64,000 nucleotides of DNA from Devosia marina (GTDB lineage Bacteria > Pseudomonadota > Alphaproteobacteria > Rhizobiales > Devosiaceae), in the NCBI RefSeq assembly GCF_009758415.1, contig NZ_WQRF01000001.1:1116001-1180000 (forward strand), read 5' to 3'. Shown one piece after another: positions 18,048 through 26,576 of the stretch. A program made the translations under genes and the position numbers. Every line of letters begins with the position of its first letter. The first letter of the stretch is position 1. Below the pieces are notes generated by a model. The model searched no databases and was not told the DNA's origin. It saw nothing but the letters and a program-made list of their open reading frames with translations.

Positions 18048-18076
18048 ATAATTAAGTTAGTGAAGTATTTTGTCAA
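18048..18076 (-). promoter_or_regulatory. Sigma-70-type promoter of the marR-monooxygenase operon
   Basis: On the minus strand TTGACA (complement of 18071-18076), 17 bases, then AATTAT (complement of 18048-18053). The spacing is ideal and the -35 is perfect. The start codon at 18019 leaves a leader of about 20-25 bases containing the ribosome site. Confidence 0.7.
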
Positions 18077-18080
18077 GAAT

Positions 18081-18098
18081 GCGTGTGAAATTTCACGC
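18081..18098. promoter_or_regulatory. Palindromic operator candidate, copy 2
   Basis: GCGTGTGAAATTTCACGC, with the perfect 12-base palindrome GTGAAATTTCAC at 18085-18096, immediately upstream of the -35 of the marR promoter. It differs from copy 1 (12232-12245) by one base in the 12-base core. The position fits an activator, or a repressor that blocks polymerase. Confidence 0.65.
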
Positions 18099-18536
18099 AA
18101 ATGACGAAATGGGCGGCTCAATGGCCGCCCCAAACACGTTCGGGTATGTCGCCTATTCCGTGCCGAAGGCTTGGCACTAGGCTTGCTCGATGCAGTCATG
18201 CACTGATCTTGTATCCGGATGCGCCGAGCACCATCCCACTGCCCGGCACATTGTACAGATTGCCTAGTCTGACGGCATTGCGGAATTTCTGGCCGCGCAC
18301 TCAGCGAATGCGAGGCCGTCGTTCGCGGCTATGGCGAGGGGCCCTAGGTGTTCCCCAAGCCGTGACGACTCACGTCCATCATTATTTCAGGATTGGGGCG
18401 CCGGATACCATCAAAGACGACTCGCGCGGGGTCGGATCCTGAATGGCCGCTTGTCCAGCATTCTCGCTAGCACCGGACTGTCAGCATTCGGCCCCGAAGT
18501 TGCCACAGAGCCTGATCGCGCTGGGACAAGACGGCC
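18099..18536. other. Intergenic stretch between catabolic island and mobilisation module
   Basis: Contains a hairpin GGGCGGC-TCAATG-GCCGCCC at 18111-18130 without a U-run. No supported gene: short frames lack ribosome sites. This may contain an old junction between the two accessory blocks, but I found no repeat that would prove it. Confidence 0.4.
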
Positions 18537-21536
18537 TTAATCAGGAGAGGTGTCGAGGCCGCTTCTTTCGTCATTGTTGTGCCAACTGCTGTCACCAGCC
18601 TCTCCACTGCCCACTGAAATTTCGCCCCCGTTGACAAACTCCGACTTGTGATGAGGAGTGATTGTCTCCCGGCGGCCCAAGCCGAAGCCTCCATTCGTAA
18701 ATGGGTTTTTCCAGAACTTCGAAATCGCCAACCGCAAGGCGTTCAGAACCCCGTTCGACCGCACATATCGGGTAATTTGCTCAAAACCGCTGGGCGCAAC
18801 TTCGCCAAGAATAGCAAGCATATCGCTTTTGGCGGCAGTGTAGTGAGTATCAGCCGCACCCTGTGGCGCCGGCTTGGCCTCAACGAGCAAATCGAGCGCG
18901 TTCCTTTTCGCAGTTGGGCGCCGACATTCCTGGTAGAACCGCTTCTTCTTCTCCTCCAGAAGCTCAATTGCACGCGCGTCCTTCTCCAATCTGCCACCAC
19001 CAAATTTGGCGATCGGGGACGATGGTACGCCCCTGACCCGCACATTTATCCGGTCCACATCCACGAACAGTCGAGCAGAATGACGGTGGCGCGTCATAGC
19101 AACGTAGATGTGCTCGGCCGACATCGCATGGGTTGCCGCCACATAGGCGCGGTCCAATGTCAGGCCCTGGCCAAAATATGTTGTGCCCGCATAGGCGAGC
19201 GCGATGGCCGGCACCTGCGGGGCCCCCTCCTCCCGAAAACCCACCAGCTCATCAACGCGTGTGCGAACCCTGGATCCATCCGGCTCAAATCGCAGGACCA
19301 GAGAGGGCGATGGTCCTCCGACGACCTGCTCAACGATGGCCGTGTCCGCATTCTGGATCAACCGTTGAGGGTGATCGATCTTCTCTTTGAAGACGATGCG
19401 GTCCCCGAGGCCCAGTGCCAAAGGTCGCAACATCTGTTTGTTTTCACCTCGATTTCGCTTGCCCGACGTTTCGCTCAATACCTCAAGAACGAGTGCATCT
19501 GCGCCAACAAGACCAGCGGCCTGAAGGCGATTGCGGATCAGCTCGTTGAGCCTGTGCACGACGGCATTGCGACCGGCGAAGGCTTGGCAGGTGGGCAAGT
19601 GCCCTGCCCCAGCTTTGGCAACATCGACCAGACGATCCTTGATGAACTGATCAGCCAGGGCCACGAGGGTTGCATCCGCGCCGGCCATCCAGCTGATCCT
19701 GCCACCAACATCGTAAGCGCGGAGCGCCAGATGCGCACGACCGCGGGCAAAGCCCATTGACGCGGCGCGGTTCCACCCAGTCTTTTGTCGACGAATTTGC
19801 TCAATACGGCATGTGCCGATTGTTCGAGTGAGCAAGGACAATGGACTACCGGGCCCGACGGGCGTCAATTGCCTCGTGTCGCCAGACAGGACAAGTTTGC
19901 AGCGGCCCTGTGCAGCGGCCTCCATGAGTCGATGCATTTGAGGTGTATCGACCATACCGGCCTCGTCGCACAGCAACACCGTATCGGCCGTAAGGACGAC
20001 TTTACCGCGTTCAAAATCGTTCAAGAAACCAGTGAGGGCCCGGACCCGTGTTTGGGGCGCGTTGGTGTCTTCACCCAGTACGTGCGCGGCGCGCCACGAA
20101 GGCCCCAACGCCCAAACGTCGAGGCCGGCGTTGCGCGAGGCTTCAGCAACAGCACCCAAGGTAAAGGATTTGCCAGACCCGGCGGTGCCTTCGACGATTG
20201 AGACCTGATCCAGGTTGAGCGCGTGTCGAGCGGCGTCGATCTGCTCTTGCGACATCGTTGACCGTTTCCCGATAACCGCCTCGATGACTTCTCTGGGTAC
20301 AAATTCGCGGCAGCCAACCCCCGCTTTGGCGAGAGAAACGATAGCGCGTTCAGCATCGATCATTTGGGGCGTTGAATAATAGGTTTCCTCCGGCAGGCTC
20401 GCATCCGTGAGTTTGACAAGGACTTTTTCTTGGACGAGACGATCAGCAATGTGCTCGATCTCAGAGGCGCTGGCGAAGCACTGCAATGCCATCCCGACGA
20501 TCTTAAAAACGGACGCTCGAGACAGCGTCGCATCATGTTCCACCGCGGCCTGGATAGCCATCTTAGCCAACGACCAGGTGTCGGGCGCTACCGGAGGGTC
20601 TTTTGACTCCGTTTGCGCGACCAGATCGCCAGCATTTATCCCCATCTCAACCAGCTGCTCTTGCCAAACCCGGCCCAGCTCAGCGAGCGGCAGGCCGCTT
20701 TTGGCCTTTCGCGTTTTGAGCGCAGCGACCTGGGCAGCTGCACGGTTTTGACCCGTCGTGAATCCCTTGTCACCAACGTATTCTTCAATGGCATTACGCC
20801 GCTTGCTAAAGTTGCGCAGGACTTCGGTCGGGACGCCCGTTATTTCGAAGGCGTGTTCAGTTGGTTCCAGGTCGTAGCCCAGCGCTCGCAAATTGGAAGA
20901 CAGTTCGGCCGTGTAGATGGCGCCAATGGCAAGCTGCCACTGGTACAGCGTTTTCGTATCGAATGTACCGACAGACCCGTCCTTGCGTAGGACGGTGTTC
21001 GGCACCACGACATGTGTATGCAGTTGCGGGTCGTCATCGCGGCTGGAAAAATGGGTAAATAGCGCACACACGAAGCCCAGCACGGCCTCGCGTAACGTGC
21101 CTGCCTTTCCTCGCCTCGACTGGATTAGCCCTGTGTCGCTCACGAATTCAAGCGTTCGCGTCGTGGCCTTCAAATGCGCGTCCAACACTTTCAGCTTTGT
21201 CGCCAAATCGGCAAAGGCGAACAGCAACGAAACGGATTTTGGGGGTGCAAACTGCAGATCGTAGCCCACCTTGCGGGCCCGAAAGCTGTCCTGAACGCTG
21301 CCAGCACTACCAAGGTGCCCGTTCGCCAAGGCCGTCAACAGTTCGGGATCAACCGTTGCATTTGCCGAGACTGGCGCAAAGACGCTTCGGCCTTCGTCGG
21401 ACAATTTATAGGGGAGCCACCAGGTTGCTGGGATTTCGTCAGCAGACGTCGTGCCGCCGAAATAGTAGCCCAACCGGTCGCTCTCGTCGCCATTAATGTA
21501 GTAGTCGATCGCGCTGATCGGTTGCAGTGTGAACAA
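18537..21536 (-). CDS. MobF-family relaxase-helicase (TrwC/TraI type)
   Basis: A 999-residue conjugative relaxase. The N-terminal TrwC domain has adjacent tyrosines near the start (Tyr12, Tyr13) and the metal-binding His triad at 162, 173 and 175 (FTHFSSRD, QLHTHVVVPN); this 11-plus-2 spacing equals that of TrwC. The C-terminal RecD-like helicase shows Walker A at about 450-458 (GTAGSGKSF) and Walker B (LLCDEAGMVD). It would nick oriT, stay linked to the 5' end and unwind the transferred strand. The start is best placed at TTG 21536, preceded by GAGGG and 4 bases after the RHH stop; MobF proteins begin just before the catalytic Tyr, as here. Upstream ATG-started frames read through the RHH gene. 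Confidence 0.93.
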   Translation of the reverse strand: MFTLQPISAIDYYINGDESDRLGYYFGGTTSADEIPATWWLPYKLSDEGRSVFAPVSANATVDPELLTALANGHLGSAGSVQDSFRARKVGYDLQFAPPKSVSLLFAFADLATKLKVLDAHLKATTRTLEFVSDTGLIQSRRGKAGTLREAVLGFVCALFTHFSSRDDDPQLHTHVVVPNTVLRKDGSVGTFDTKTLYQWQLAIGAIYTAELSSNLRALGYDLEPTEHAFEITGVPTEVLRNFSKRRNAIEEYVGDKGFTTGQNRAAAQVAALKTRKAKSGLPLAELGRVWQEQLVEMGINAGDLVAQTESKDPPVAPDTWSLAKMAIQAAVEHDATLSRASVFKIVGMALQCFASASEIEHIADRLVQEKVLVKLTDASLPEETYYSTPQMIDAERAIVSLAKAGVGCREFVPREVIEAVIGKRSTMSQEQIDAARHALNLDQVSIVEGTAGSGKSFTLGAVAEASRNAGLDVWALGPSWRAAHVLGEDTNAPQTRVRALTGFLNDFERGKVVLTADTVLLCDEAGMVDTPQMHRLMEAAAQGRCKLVLSGDTRQLTPVGPGSPLSLLTRTIGTCRIEQIRRQKTGWNRAASMGFARGRAHLALRAYDVGGRISWMAGADATLVALADQFIKDRLVDVAKAGAGHLPTCQAFAGRNAVVHRLNELIRNRLQAAGLVGADALVLEVLSETSGKRNRGENKQMLRPLALGLGDRIVFKEKIDHPQRLIQNADTAIVEQVVGGPSPSLVLRFEPDGSRVRTRVDELVGFREEGAPQVPAIALAYAGTTYFGQGLTLDRAYVAATHAMSAEHIYVAMTRHRHSARLFVDVDRINVRVRGVPSSPIAKFGGGRLEKDARAIELLEEKKKRFYQECRRPTAKRNALDLLVEAKPAPQGAADTHYTAAKSDMLAILGEVAPSGFEQITRYVRSNGVLNALRLAISKFWKNPFTNGGFGLGRRETITPHHKSEFVNGGEISVGSGEAGDSSWHNNDERSGLDTSPD

Positions 21537-21540
21537 TCGT

Positions 21541-21810
21541 CTAGCCCTCGTCGATAGACGCGAGCTGCTGGTCGAGCAGCAATACGATGGTTGACCCGAT
21601 GGCATCGATTTTACCGGAAATTTCGGCCAGCCCCTTGGCGCTGGATGCTGCAATATCGCGAAGGGCGCTGTTCGACTCGTCGCTGAACGCGAGATGTCGA
21701 ACTGCGCGATCAACGATTACGCTGCGGCTCTCACCACTGACCCTGGACATTGCATCTACGAGGTCAAGAAGGTCCGGATCGAGCTGAATGCGCGGTGTTG
21801 TCTTAGCCAT
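21541..21810 (-). CDS. Ribbon-helix-helix DNA-binding protein of the relaxosome (TrwA-like)
   Basis: An 89-residue protein with an N-terminal ribbon-helix-helix (MAKTTPRIQLDPDLLDLVDA, then SGESRSVIVDRAVRHLAF) and a C-terminal helical tail for oligomerisation. The ATG at 21810 follows CAGGAGG. It lies directly between the predicted oriT and the relaxase gene, the same place as trwA in plasmid R388, and probably binds oriT, helps nicking and represses its own operon. Confidence 0.85.
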   Translation of the reverse strand: MAKTTPRIQLDPDLLDLVDAMSRVSGESRSVIVDRAVRHLAFSDESNSALRDIAASSAKGLAEISGKIDAIGSTIVLLLDQQLASIDEG

Positions 21811-21860
21811 GACAACCTCCTGCTGGCGGAAAATACACAAGGTTTACGAGAGAGTTAGGG

Positions 21861-21910
21861 GCGGCCATGGCCGCGCCGGAGGCACCAAAGGTGCGTGATG
21901 TGTGAAAGAA
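21861..21910 (+). other. Predicted origin of transfer (oriT) with R388-like nic site
   Basis: On the plus strand a hairpin GCACC-AAA-GGTGC (21882-21894) is followed by GTGATGTGT and then GAAAG. In plasmid R388 the TrwC site is GCACC-GAAA-GGTGC followed by GTATTGTCT and the nick before ATAG. Stem sequence, loop type and the 9-base distance to the nick agree, giving a predicted nick between 21903 and 21904. A 14-base palindrome GCGGCCATGGCCGC (21861-21874) precedes it. The site lies between divergent genes, next to the RHH and relaxase genes. Confidence 0.8.
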
Positions 21911-22087
21911 CAAAGCTGATACGTTCAGCGATATGGCCAGCGTACAAACAGAGGATGTTCTGGATACGGTTTGTTGACCACCCTGCCCCGCGTCTACGCC
22001 AAAAACCTTGCCCGAGGCCGGGGGCATCAGCGACATTGCGAGTGGGCACCAATGATGCTGGCCCAGCCAGAATTCGAACGCGGCCCA

Positions 22088-22504
22088 ATGAGGAAGCAGG
22101 CGGTCAAGACGATGGTGAAGCGACAGTCCAGTGAACAGCAGAAGCGCATCGCCGCGACCCTGCGGAAGATGCAGCGCAGCGAACCTGCGGCCGACCTGAG
22201 CCTCTTCAAGACGGTTGAGGAGCATTTCGCTGACATTGAGAAGATGCGCAAGCGCGGCCACAAATGGGCCGGCATTGCCGCCGGGCTCCGCGCGATCGGA
22301 ACAGACATCAGCGACACTACCCTTCGCATCTACTTCCGACGCGTTGCAAATTCGCAGTCGAACGGAAGCGCCAATGTTCCGCGCGAACCCATTGCCCAGG
22401 CTCGTGCGGCTCAGGCTGTGGATGCGGTGCCTAAGCCGCCGGTTGCGGGTCGCCCGGCAGGACCAAGCTGGTTGACAAGTGAACCCGACGAAGACGACCT
22501 GTAA
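22088..22504 (+). CDS. Small DNA-binding mobilisation protein (TraK/StbA-like)
   Basis: A 138-residue basic protein divergent from the RHH-relaxase genes across the oriT. The central part (HKWAGIAAGLRAIGTDISDTTLRIYFRR, about 66-93) is a helix-turn-helix of the kind seen in TraK-family and similar oriT-binding proteins; the C-terminal third is Pro/Ala-rich and disordered, ending in the acidic EPDEDDL. Start uncertain: ATG 22088, 22112 or 21971 are in frame and none has a strong ribosome site. Likely relaxosome accessory or plasmid-segregation-type protein. Confidence 0.6.
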   Translation: MRKQAVKTMVKRQSSEQQKRIAATLRKMQRSEPAADLSLFKTVEEHFADIEKMRKRGHKWAGIAAGLRAIGTDISDTTLRIYFRRVANSQSNGSANVPREPIAQARAAQAVDAVPKPPVAGRPAGPSWLTSEPDEDDL

Positions 22505-22509
22505 AAACA

Positions 22510-23277
22510 TTACTTGCGACCTCGCCAGATCACCCACCCGAAAGTCAGCCCGGCTCCGGCCAGCCCGCCAATGAGGGTGAAGAACGGGTAGGTTAGCCCG
22601 CCCAAAATCACTGATGGAGAGGTGAGAAGCTGATGCAATACCGGCGTTTCAGCGCGAACCGCGGGCGTCTCAATCCATTGCCAATATTGGCAACCGATGC
22701 CGCCATCCCTGGCCCGCTGCAACTCAGGCACAGTTCGGCAACTGCTCAGACTCTCAGGCGCTCGCGGGTTCTGCGCAATGTACTCTGACCAGACGAGCTG
22801 GCGCTCAGCGCCCAAGTCGTTCCAAAAGAGGTCGGCAGTGACGCTGCGCAGCTGCCCCTGCGACCAACCCAGGCTGAACACCATGATGCACAGCAGCATG
22901 ATGACGGTGATGACACCGACCCACATCCTGCGCGAGCGCCGGCGCTCCAGGCGATCAAGCTTGGCGTCCACCAGCTTGCTGAGTTGTTGCGCGGCTTTCC
23001 CGGTTTCAACCGACATCTTCTGCGCTGTGGCAAGCGAGACTTTTTCGGCGACGACATTGGCTGCCTGGTGAATGTCCTTGGGCTGCTTGCGCAAGACGTC
23101 ACGATGCAGCGCAGCCACATGAGAGATTGCGCCGACGACCGCGACATGAATTTGCGCGGGGTCGTCAGGACTGAGGCCGATTGCGCTACACACTCGGCGA
23201 AGATGCTGACGGTGCGGATCCGGCAGATCCAGCGCTTCGCACGTGCGATCGAGCAAGGATTCGGTGGGCCGGCGCAT
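22510..23277 (-). CDS. Two-TM mobilisation-region membrane protein
   Basis: A 255-residue protein with a soluble N-terminal half, a first membrane helix (VGVITVIMLLCIMVFSLGW, about 145-163), a loop with two Cys and a second helix near the C-terminus (FFTLIGGLAGAGLTFGWVIW). Size and layout resemble relaxase-linked membrane proteins annotated as DUF6118 in alphaproteobacteria, but I cannot confirm the family. The ATG lies one base after the stop of the ParA-like gene, so the two are co-translated. Confidence 0.7.
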   Translation of the reverse strand: MRRPTESLLDRTCEALDLPDPHRQHLRRVCSAIGLSPDDPAQIHVAVVGAISHVAALHRDVLRKQPKDIHQAANVVAEKVSLATAQKMSVETGKAAQQLSKLVDAKLDRLERRRSRRMWVGVITVIMLLCIMVFSLGWSQGQLRSVTADLFWNDLGAERQLVWSEYIAQNPRAPESLSSCRTVPELQRARDGGIGCQYWQWIETPAVRAETPVLHQLLTSPSVILGGLTYPFFTLIGGLAGAGLTFGWVIWRGRK

Positions 23278-23278
23278 C

Positions 23279-24058
23279 CTAGTAGATCCAGTCTTCAATA
23301 AGCTTAAGCTGTTCTGCAAGTTCGCGCGTGAAGCGCAAAAGATGACCACTTTCGTCGATCGTCAGGCCGCCTTCCAGAAACCCGGCGGTGATCGGCAAAT
23401 GCAGCGCATCGAGCTTGTCACGCACCTGGGGCTTCAGTGCCGGCAGGAAGATCTCCTTACCGCCGATATCTTGGAGCCTCTTGCGGGTCCTGCTGCCCTC
23501 CCAGCTCGCAAAACCGCCACCTTTGTCCTGAAATGCGCGATTCAGCACTGCAATGTGCCGGGCAGAGCTGCCAAACGCATCGAGATACTGCGCAACGCTG
23601 TGGGTAGTGGAGATCTCTTCGGTCAACAGGTGCAGCAGAGTCAGGCTGTATCCACACATGTCCATCACACGCAAGAGATTGGAGAAGTCAGAGAGACCCT
23701 CATCCTGAACCTTGAGAAGGTCATATGCGGAACCGCCCGGCAGATCATGAAAGATCGAAGGTGCCTTGGTCGCCATCGTGTTGACGAGCTCCTGGCGCTG
23801 AAGGTCATGGCGCAAGCTGTACCTGCCCGCGCCCACCAGCGGATCCTGCACATCAAGGAGGCGCCCGTTTTCGCGCGTACCCAGCGCGCGGTAGGTCGTC
23901 CCTACCCCGCTGTCTCCGTCATAGGCGGCAATCGGCCACCCCTCATGCCGCCCCCACTGAACGAAGCTGCGGACGACAAAGGACTTGCCGCAGCCGCCTT
24001 TCTGGCTGAGCGCAAAGATCATTTTACCGGCGATCCGCTCTTGGACTTTCTTACTCAT
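23279..24058 (-). CDS. ParA/MinD-like ATPase of the mobilisation region (TraL/StbB type)
   Basis: A 259-residue P-loop ATPase with the deviant Walker A KGGCGKSF at residues 20-27 and an AAYDGDSGVGTT switch region. Such ATPases accompany relaxase genes in IncP (TraL), IncW (StbB) and pTF-FC2 (MobD) and help position or stabilise the element. The ATG at 24058 overlaps the end of the small upstream gene by 8 bases and the stop is one base from the membrane-protein gene, giving a three-gene operon. Confidence 0.82.
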   Translation of the reverse strand: MSKKVQERIAGKMIFALSQKGGCGKSFVVRSFVQWGRHEGWPIAAYDGDSGVGTTYRALGTRENGRLLDVQDPLVGAGRYSLRHDLQRQELVNTMATKAPSIFHDLPGGSAYDLLKVQDEGLSDFSNLLRVMDMCGYSLTLLHLLTEEISTTHSVAQYLDAFGSSARHIAVLNRAFQDKGGGFASWEGSRTRKRLQDIGGKEIFLPALKPQVRDKLDALHLPITAGFLEGGLTIDESGHLLRFTRELAEQLKLIEDWIY

Positions 24059-24284
24059 TCTCGAACTCACTTCCTTGCTTGGTGCCGAAGAGGTCGGGAT
24101 TGAGCAGTTCGCGCAGAAGTTCGTCTTCCGCCCTCGCTGCCTCCAGCTCTGCCTTGAGCCTGGCAACCAGCGGCAGCAGTCGACGAGCATCTGCCTCGCT
24201 CCCTTTCCGCATGGCTGCGGCCAGGCGTGCGAGATAGATCTCACACTGTTTGGCTGTTCTGATTCTGGCTGTGGGCGGGAGCAT
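24051..24284 (-). CDS. Small helical protein, first gene of the ParA-like operon
   Basis: A 77-residue protein, mostly helical and charged (AKQCEIYLARLAAAMRKGSE, then VARLKAELEAARAEDELLREL), probably a coiled coil. It precedes and overlaps the ParA-like gene as small partner proteins do in other mobilisation operons (for example TraM or MobC/MobE of comparable size). AAGG lies 8 bases before the ATG. No family is recognised. Confidence 0.65.
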   Translation of the reverse strand: MLPPTARIRTAKQCEIYLARLAAAMRKGSEADARRLLPLVARLKAELEAARAEDELLRELLNPDLFGTKQGSEFENE

Positions 24285-24421
24285 TACCGGGCCTTCGACA
24301 ATTGATGGATCGAAAGCTTGAGGCAGCGCAACGAGGCAAACTAGCCCCCCAGGGGGGGGGCGTATTCGGTAACATTTTAAGGGTATCATTTAATCAGACA
24401 GAACAAGATGAAAAACTGAAA

Positions 24422-24973
24422 ATGACAGTATTCCTACCAATATTCGCATATGTTCCAGCAATGCAGACGGGGCGAAAATGGGCGCAGTTTGAGTCGAAAC
24501 GAGACAAATCGAATATTGAAAAGATCGTTCATGCCGTCAAAAGACTCGAAAAATCTTCCCTAAGTATAATACCTTTTTGTGGACCTGAATATCAGGACTA
24601 CACCTCTGTGATTGGTATATATGATGGAATTAACATGATACTGGAGCACGATACCGGCTCAAAAGATGCACTTGTTGAATTGTTAGACCACTTGAAAGGC
24701 AGGAAATTCTGCATCCTTGTTCCAGATCGACGTTCATTTTTCGATGACATCACAAACCCCTCGCTACGAGTTGGTTGGGATTGGAGAGTAAAAGGAATAC
24801 AAGGGCAAGTACTGAGCATCGAATGTGATAATTTCCCACTGTCGAAGGTGGGCAGGATGTCAGGAAAACCGCTGTATGACCACCTAACCAGCAACATCAT
24901 GGAAAGTGCTACATATTTAAGGCATTGGTCTAATGGATCGAAAAGTCGAAATTCAAGCAAGAAAAATGAATAA
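24422..24973 (+). CDS. AT-rich orphan gene of unknown function
   Basis: A 183-residue soluble protein (MTVFLPIFAYVPAMQTGRKW at the start; C-terminus Ser/Lys/Asn-rich). I recognise no domain. Its DNA is far more AT-rich than its surroundings: two 60-base rows counted by hand are 43% and 35% G+C. It stands alone between the ParA-like operon and the integrase, the usual place for cargo of a mobilisable element. The start at 24422 is the first ATG after the base composition changes; an in-frame ATG at 24302 would begin in GC-rich DNA and read through a poly-G run. Entry exclusion, defence or addiction functions are possible but unproven. Confidence 0.6.
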   Translation: MTVFLPIFAYVPAMQTGRKWAQFESKRDKSNIEKIVHAVKRLEKSSLSIIPFCGPEYQDYTSVIGIYDGINMILEHDTGSKDALVELLDHLKGRKFCILVPDRRSFFDDITNPSLRVGWDWRVKGIQGQVLSIECDNFPLSKVGRMSGKPLYDHLTSNIMESATYLRHWSNGSKSRNSSKKNE

Positions 24974-25085
24974 TTAGTCTACACTGTTTCTTGCGACCGC
25001 ACCAAGTAATAAGTCTTCCAACATTCCGGAGTGCGAGCCTCTACGCTCTCGGCGCTGTGCCAGACGCAGTTGTGACCCTAGTACA

Positions 25086-25104
25086 CCATGTGACGATCAC
25101 ATGG
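25086..25104. repeat. Perfect hairpin downstream of the integrase
   Basis: CCATGTGA-CGA-TCACATGG: 8-base perfect arms, 3-base loop, 32 bases after the integrase stop. It could end integrase transcription, though no U-run follows on the minus strand, or bind a protein. Confidence 0.45.
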
Positions 25105-25135
25105 CTTAGACTGGCCGACCTCGCTGGCAGGAAGG

Positions 25136-26518
25136 TCAAATAATCCCTTCATCGAAAGCGAGCGCCATGTTGGCGAGGAGGCCGCGCTGCCAGGCGAGGC
25201 CTCCACCCGATCCATATTTGGGGCGAGAGACTGTGTGGCCGAAGATATCCATGCGCACCTCGTAATCGATTTTTGCAACCTTCATGCGGTCTTCAAAACT
25301 GTGACGCAATCCGTAGAGCGTGTGCTCTTGGGTCGGCAGAAGCCCATTCTCCCCCAGGAAGGAATTTATCGTTTGCGAAGCCGTACCAGTTTTGTCCATG
25401 TAGCGCGGAAAACCGGCGGGAAACGCCTTGAACACCTGGAGCGAGATGCCGACAAGAGGAACGGCCCGGATCGAGGCCGTACTTTTGACCTCGTGCGGCC
25501 CGTATTGCTTAACGTCGGAGTTTTTTCGGTCGCCAGCGCGTCGTGGACGAACAGCGATATGGGGCACCTCATGATCGAGGACAATAGCGCTTGGCGTGAG
25601 ATTGCATATCTCGGAAGGGCGGCAACCCGTCTCTATCATCGCAAGCAACACACCTCTGGCCTCTGGATTGAGACCAGATAGCTTGCCGGCGCGCAAGAAC
25701 CGGCTTTCGATCCAGTCTACCGGGAAAGAGGGACGGCGAACGTTGCCGTCTTCCGCAAAGCTGAGCCCTAGAAATGGGTTTAACCTTTCATTGTCGTTGT
25801 GCTCGAAGCTGAAGTACTCTCGGTACAGCTTTCGCAATTCACCGATTTCCCTGTTCCCACCGCTTGGATTCAAGGGCTCTGCATCGTCCTCGGGCACGAT
25901 GCGTGCGAGCCAATAGCGATAGAACCGCACCGCATCGTCGCGCGTAATATCAGCAAGCGGCTTGTCGCCAACGACCTCTGCAAACCTTCGGATAGCGCGC
26001 GTCGGAATGTTCTTCCAAATGCGCAATTGGTTTGGGCTCTTGTTTGCTAAGCTCATTTTCCCCGGACCTTCCATGAAGATCCTAAGTGCATCGTCAAATC
26101 GGTGCGTCGGCTTTGAGACTGCCCCTAAGAGCGCCTGTTCGATCTCTCGCGGCGTCGACACCGGTAAAATCGCCTCAAAGCGGCTGGAAATATCATCCCA
26201 GCTAGCGGTGCGGCTCAGTTCCTCTACCGGCACATACCCAAATCCCATAGCTTTTACACGTTTCAGGGCGGCAGCGTACCGGCCACGTGACCGCTCAACA
26301 TTCTCCCCTAGCATCATCGAGGCCCAAAGATCGTCATCGGCACTTGCAAGTAAGTCGCGCGCTTTTCTGGCCACGACTAGATCGCGAGTGCCCAATGCCT
26401 GTTCGATGACCGGAAATCGGCTATCTAGCCGTGCTAGTCTGGTAGGTACGCGCCGATAGTAAAGCCAGCTGTAGCCGCGGCGCTTTAGGTACCGGTCGAG
26501 CTCTTTCGGCTTAGGCAT
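25136..26518 (-). CDS. Tyrosine-type site-specific integrase
   Basis: A 460-residue phage/ICE-type tyrosine recombinase. The N-terminal part (LKRRGYSWLYYRRVPTRL) is the DUF6538-like start common in alphaproteobacterial integrases. The catalytic set is present: Arg of ETGCRPSEICNL, the HTLYGLRHSF box (H-x-x-R), a second His of FGHT and the nucleophile Tyr of RPKYGS. The start at 26518 follows GGAAG; an ATG at 26599 would make the 12-base tandem repeats coding. The gene begins 145 bases from the 3' end of tRNA-Gly and points away from it, so tRNA-Gly is the likely attachment site. Confidence 0.92.
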   Translation of the reverse strand: MPKPKELDRYLKRRGYSWLYYRRVPTRLARLDSRFPVIEQALGTRDLVVARKARDLLASADDDLWASMMLGENVERSRGRYAAALKRVKAMGFGYVPVEELSRTASWDDISSRFEAILPVSTPREIEQALLGAVSKPTHRFDDALRIFMEGPGKMSLANKSPNQLRIWKNIPTRAIRRFAEVVGDKPLADITRDDAVRFYRYWLARIVPEDDAEPLNPSGGNREIGELRKLYREYFSFEHNDNERLNPFLGLSFAEDGNVRRPSFPVDWIESRFLRAGKLSGLNPEARGVLLAMIETGCRPSEICNLTPSAIVLDHEVPHIAVRPRRAGDRKNSDVKQYGPHEVKSTASIRAVPLVGISLQVFKAFPAGFPRYMDKTGTASQTINSFLGENGLLPTQEHTLYGLRHSFEDRMKVAKIDYEVRMDIFGHTVSRPKYGSGGGLAWQRGLLANMALAFDEGII

Positions 26519-26540
26519 TCGCGCTTCCGATTCACACCGC

Positions 26541-26576
26541 TGTAGGGCACATTGTAGGGCAATTTGTAGGGCACTT
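26541..26576. repeat. Three 12-base direct repeats between integrase and tRNA-Gly
   Basis: TGTAGGGCACAT, TGTAGGGCAATT and TGTAGGGCACTT in perfect 12-base register, sharing TGTAGGGCA. They lie in the integrase leader and could be arm-type integrase or regulator binding sites. Confidence 0.7.

Noticed and set aside
21803-22537. 244-codon minus-strand frame across the oriT
   Set aside because: It overlaps the RHH gene leader, the oriT and the opposite DNA-binding gene, and its sequence is not protein-like.
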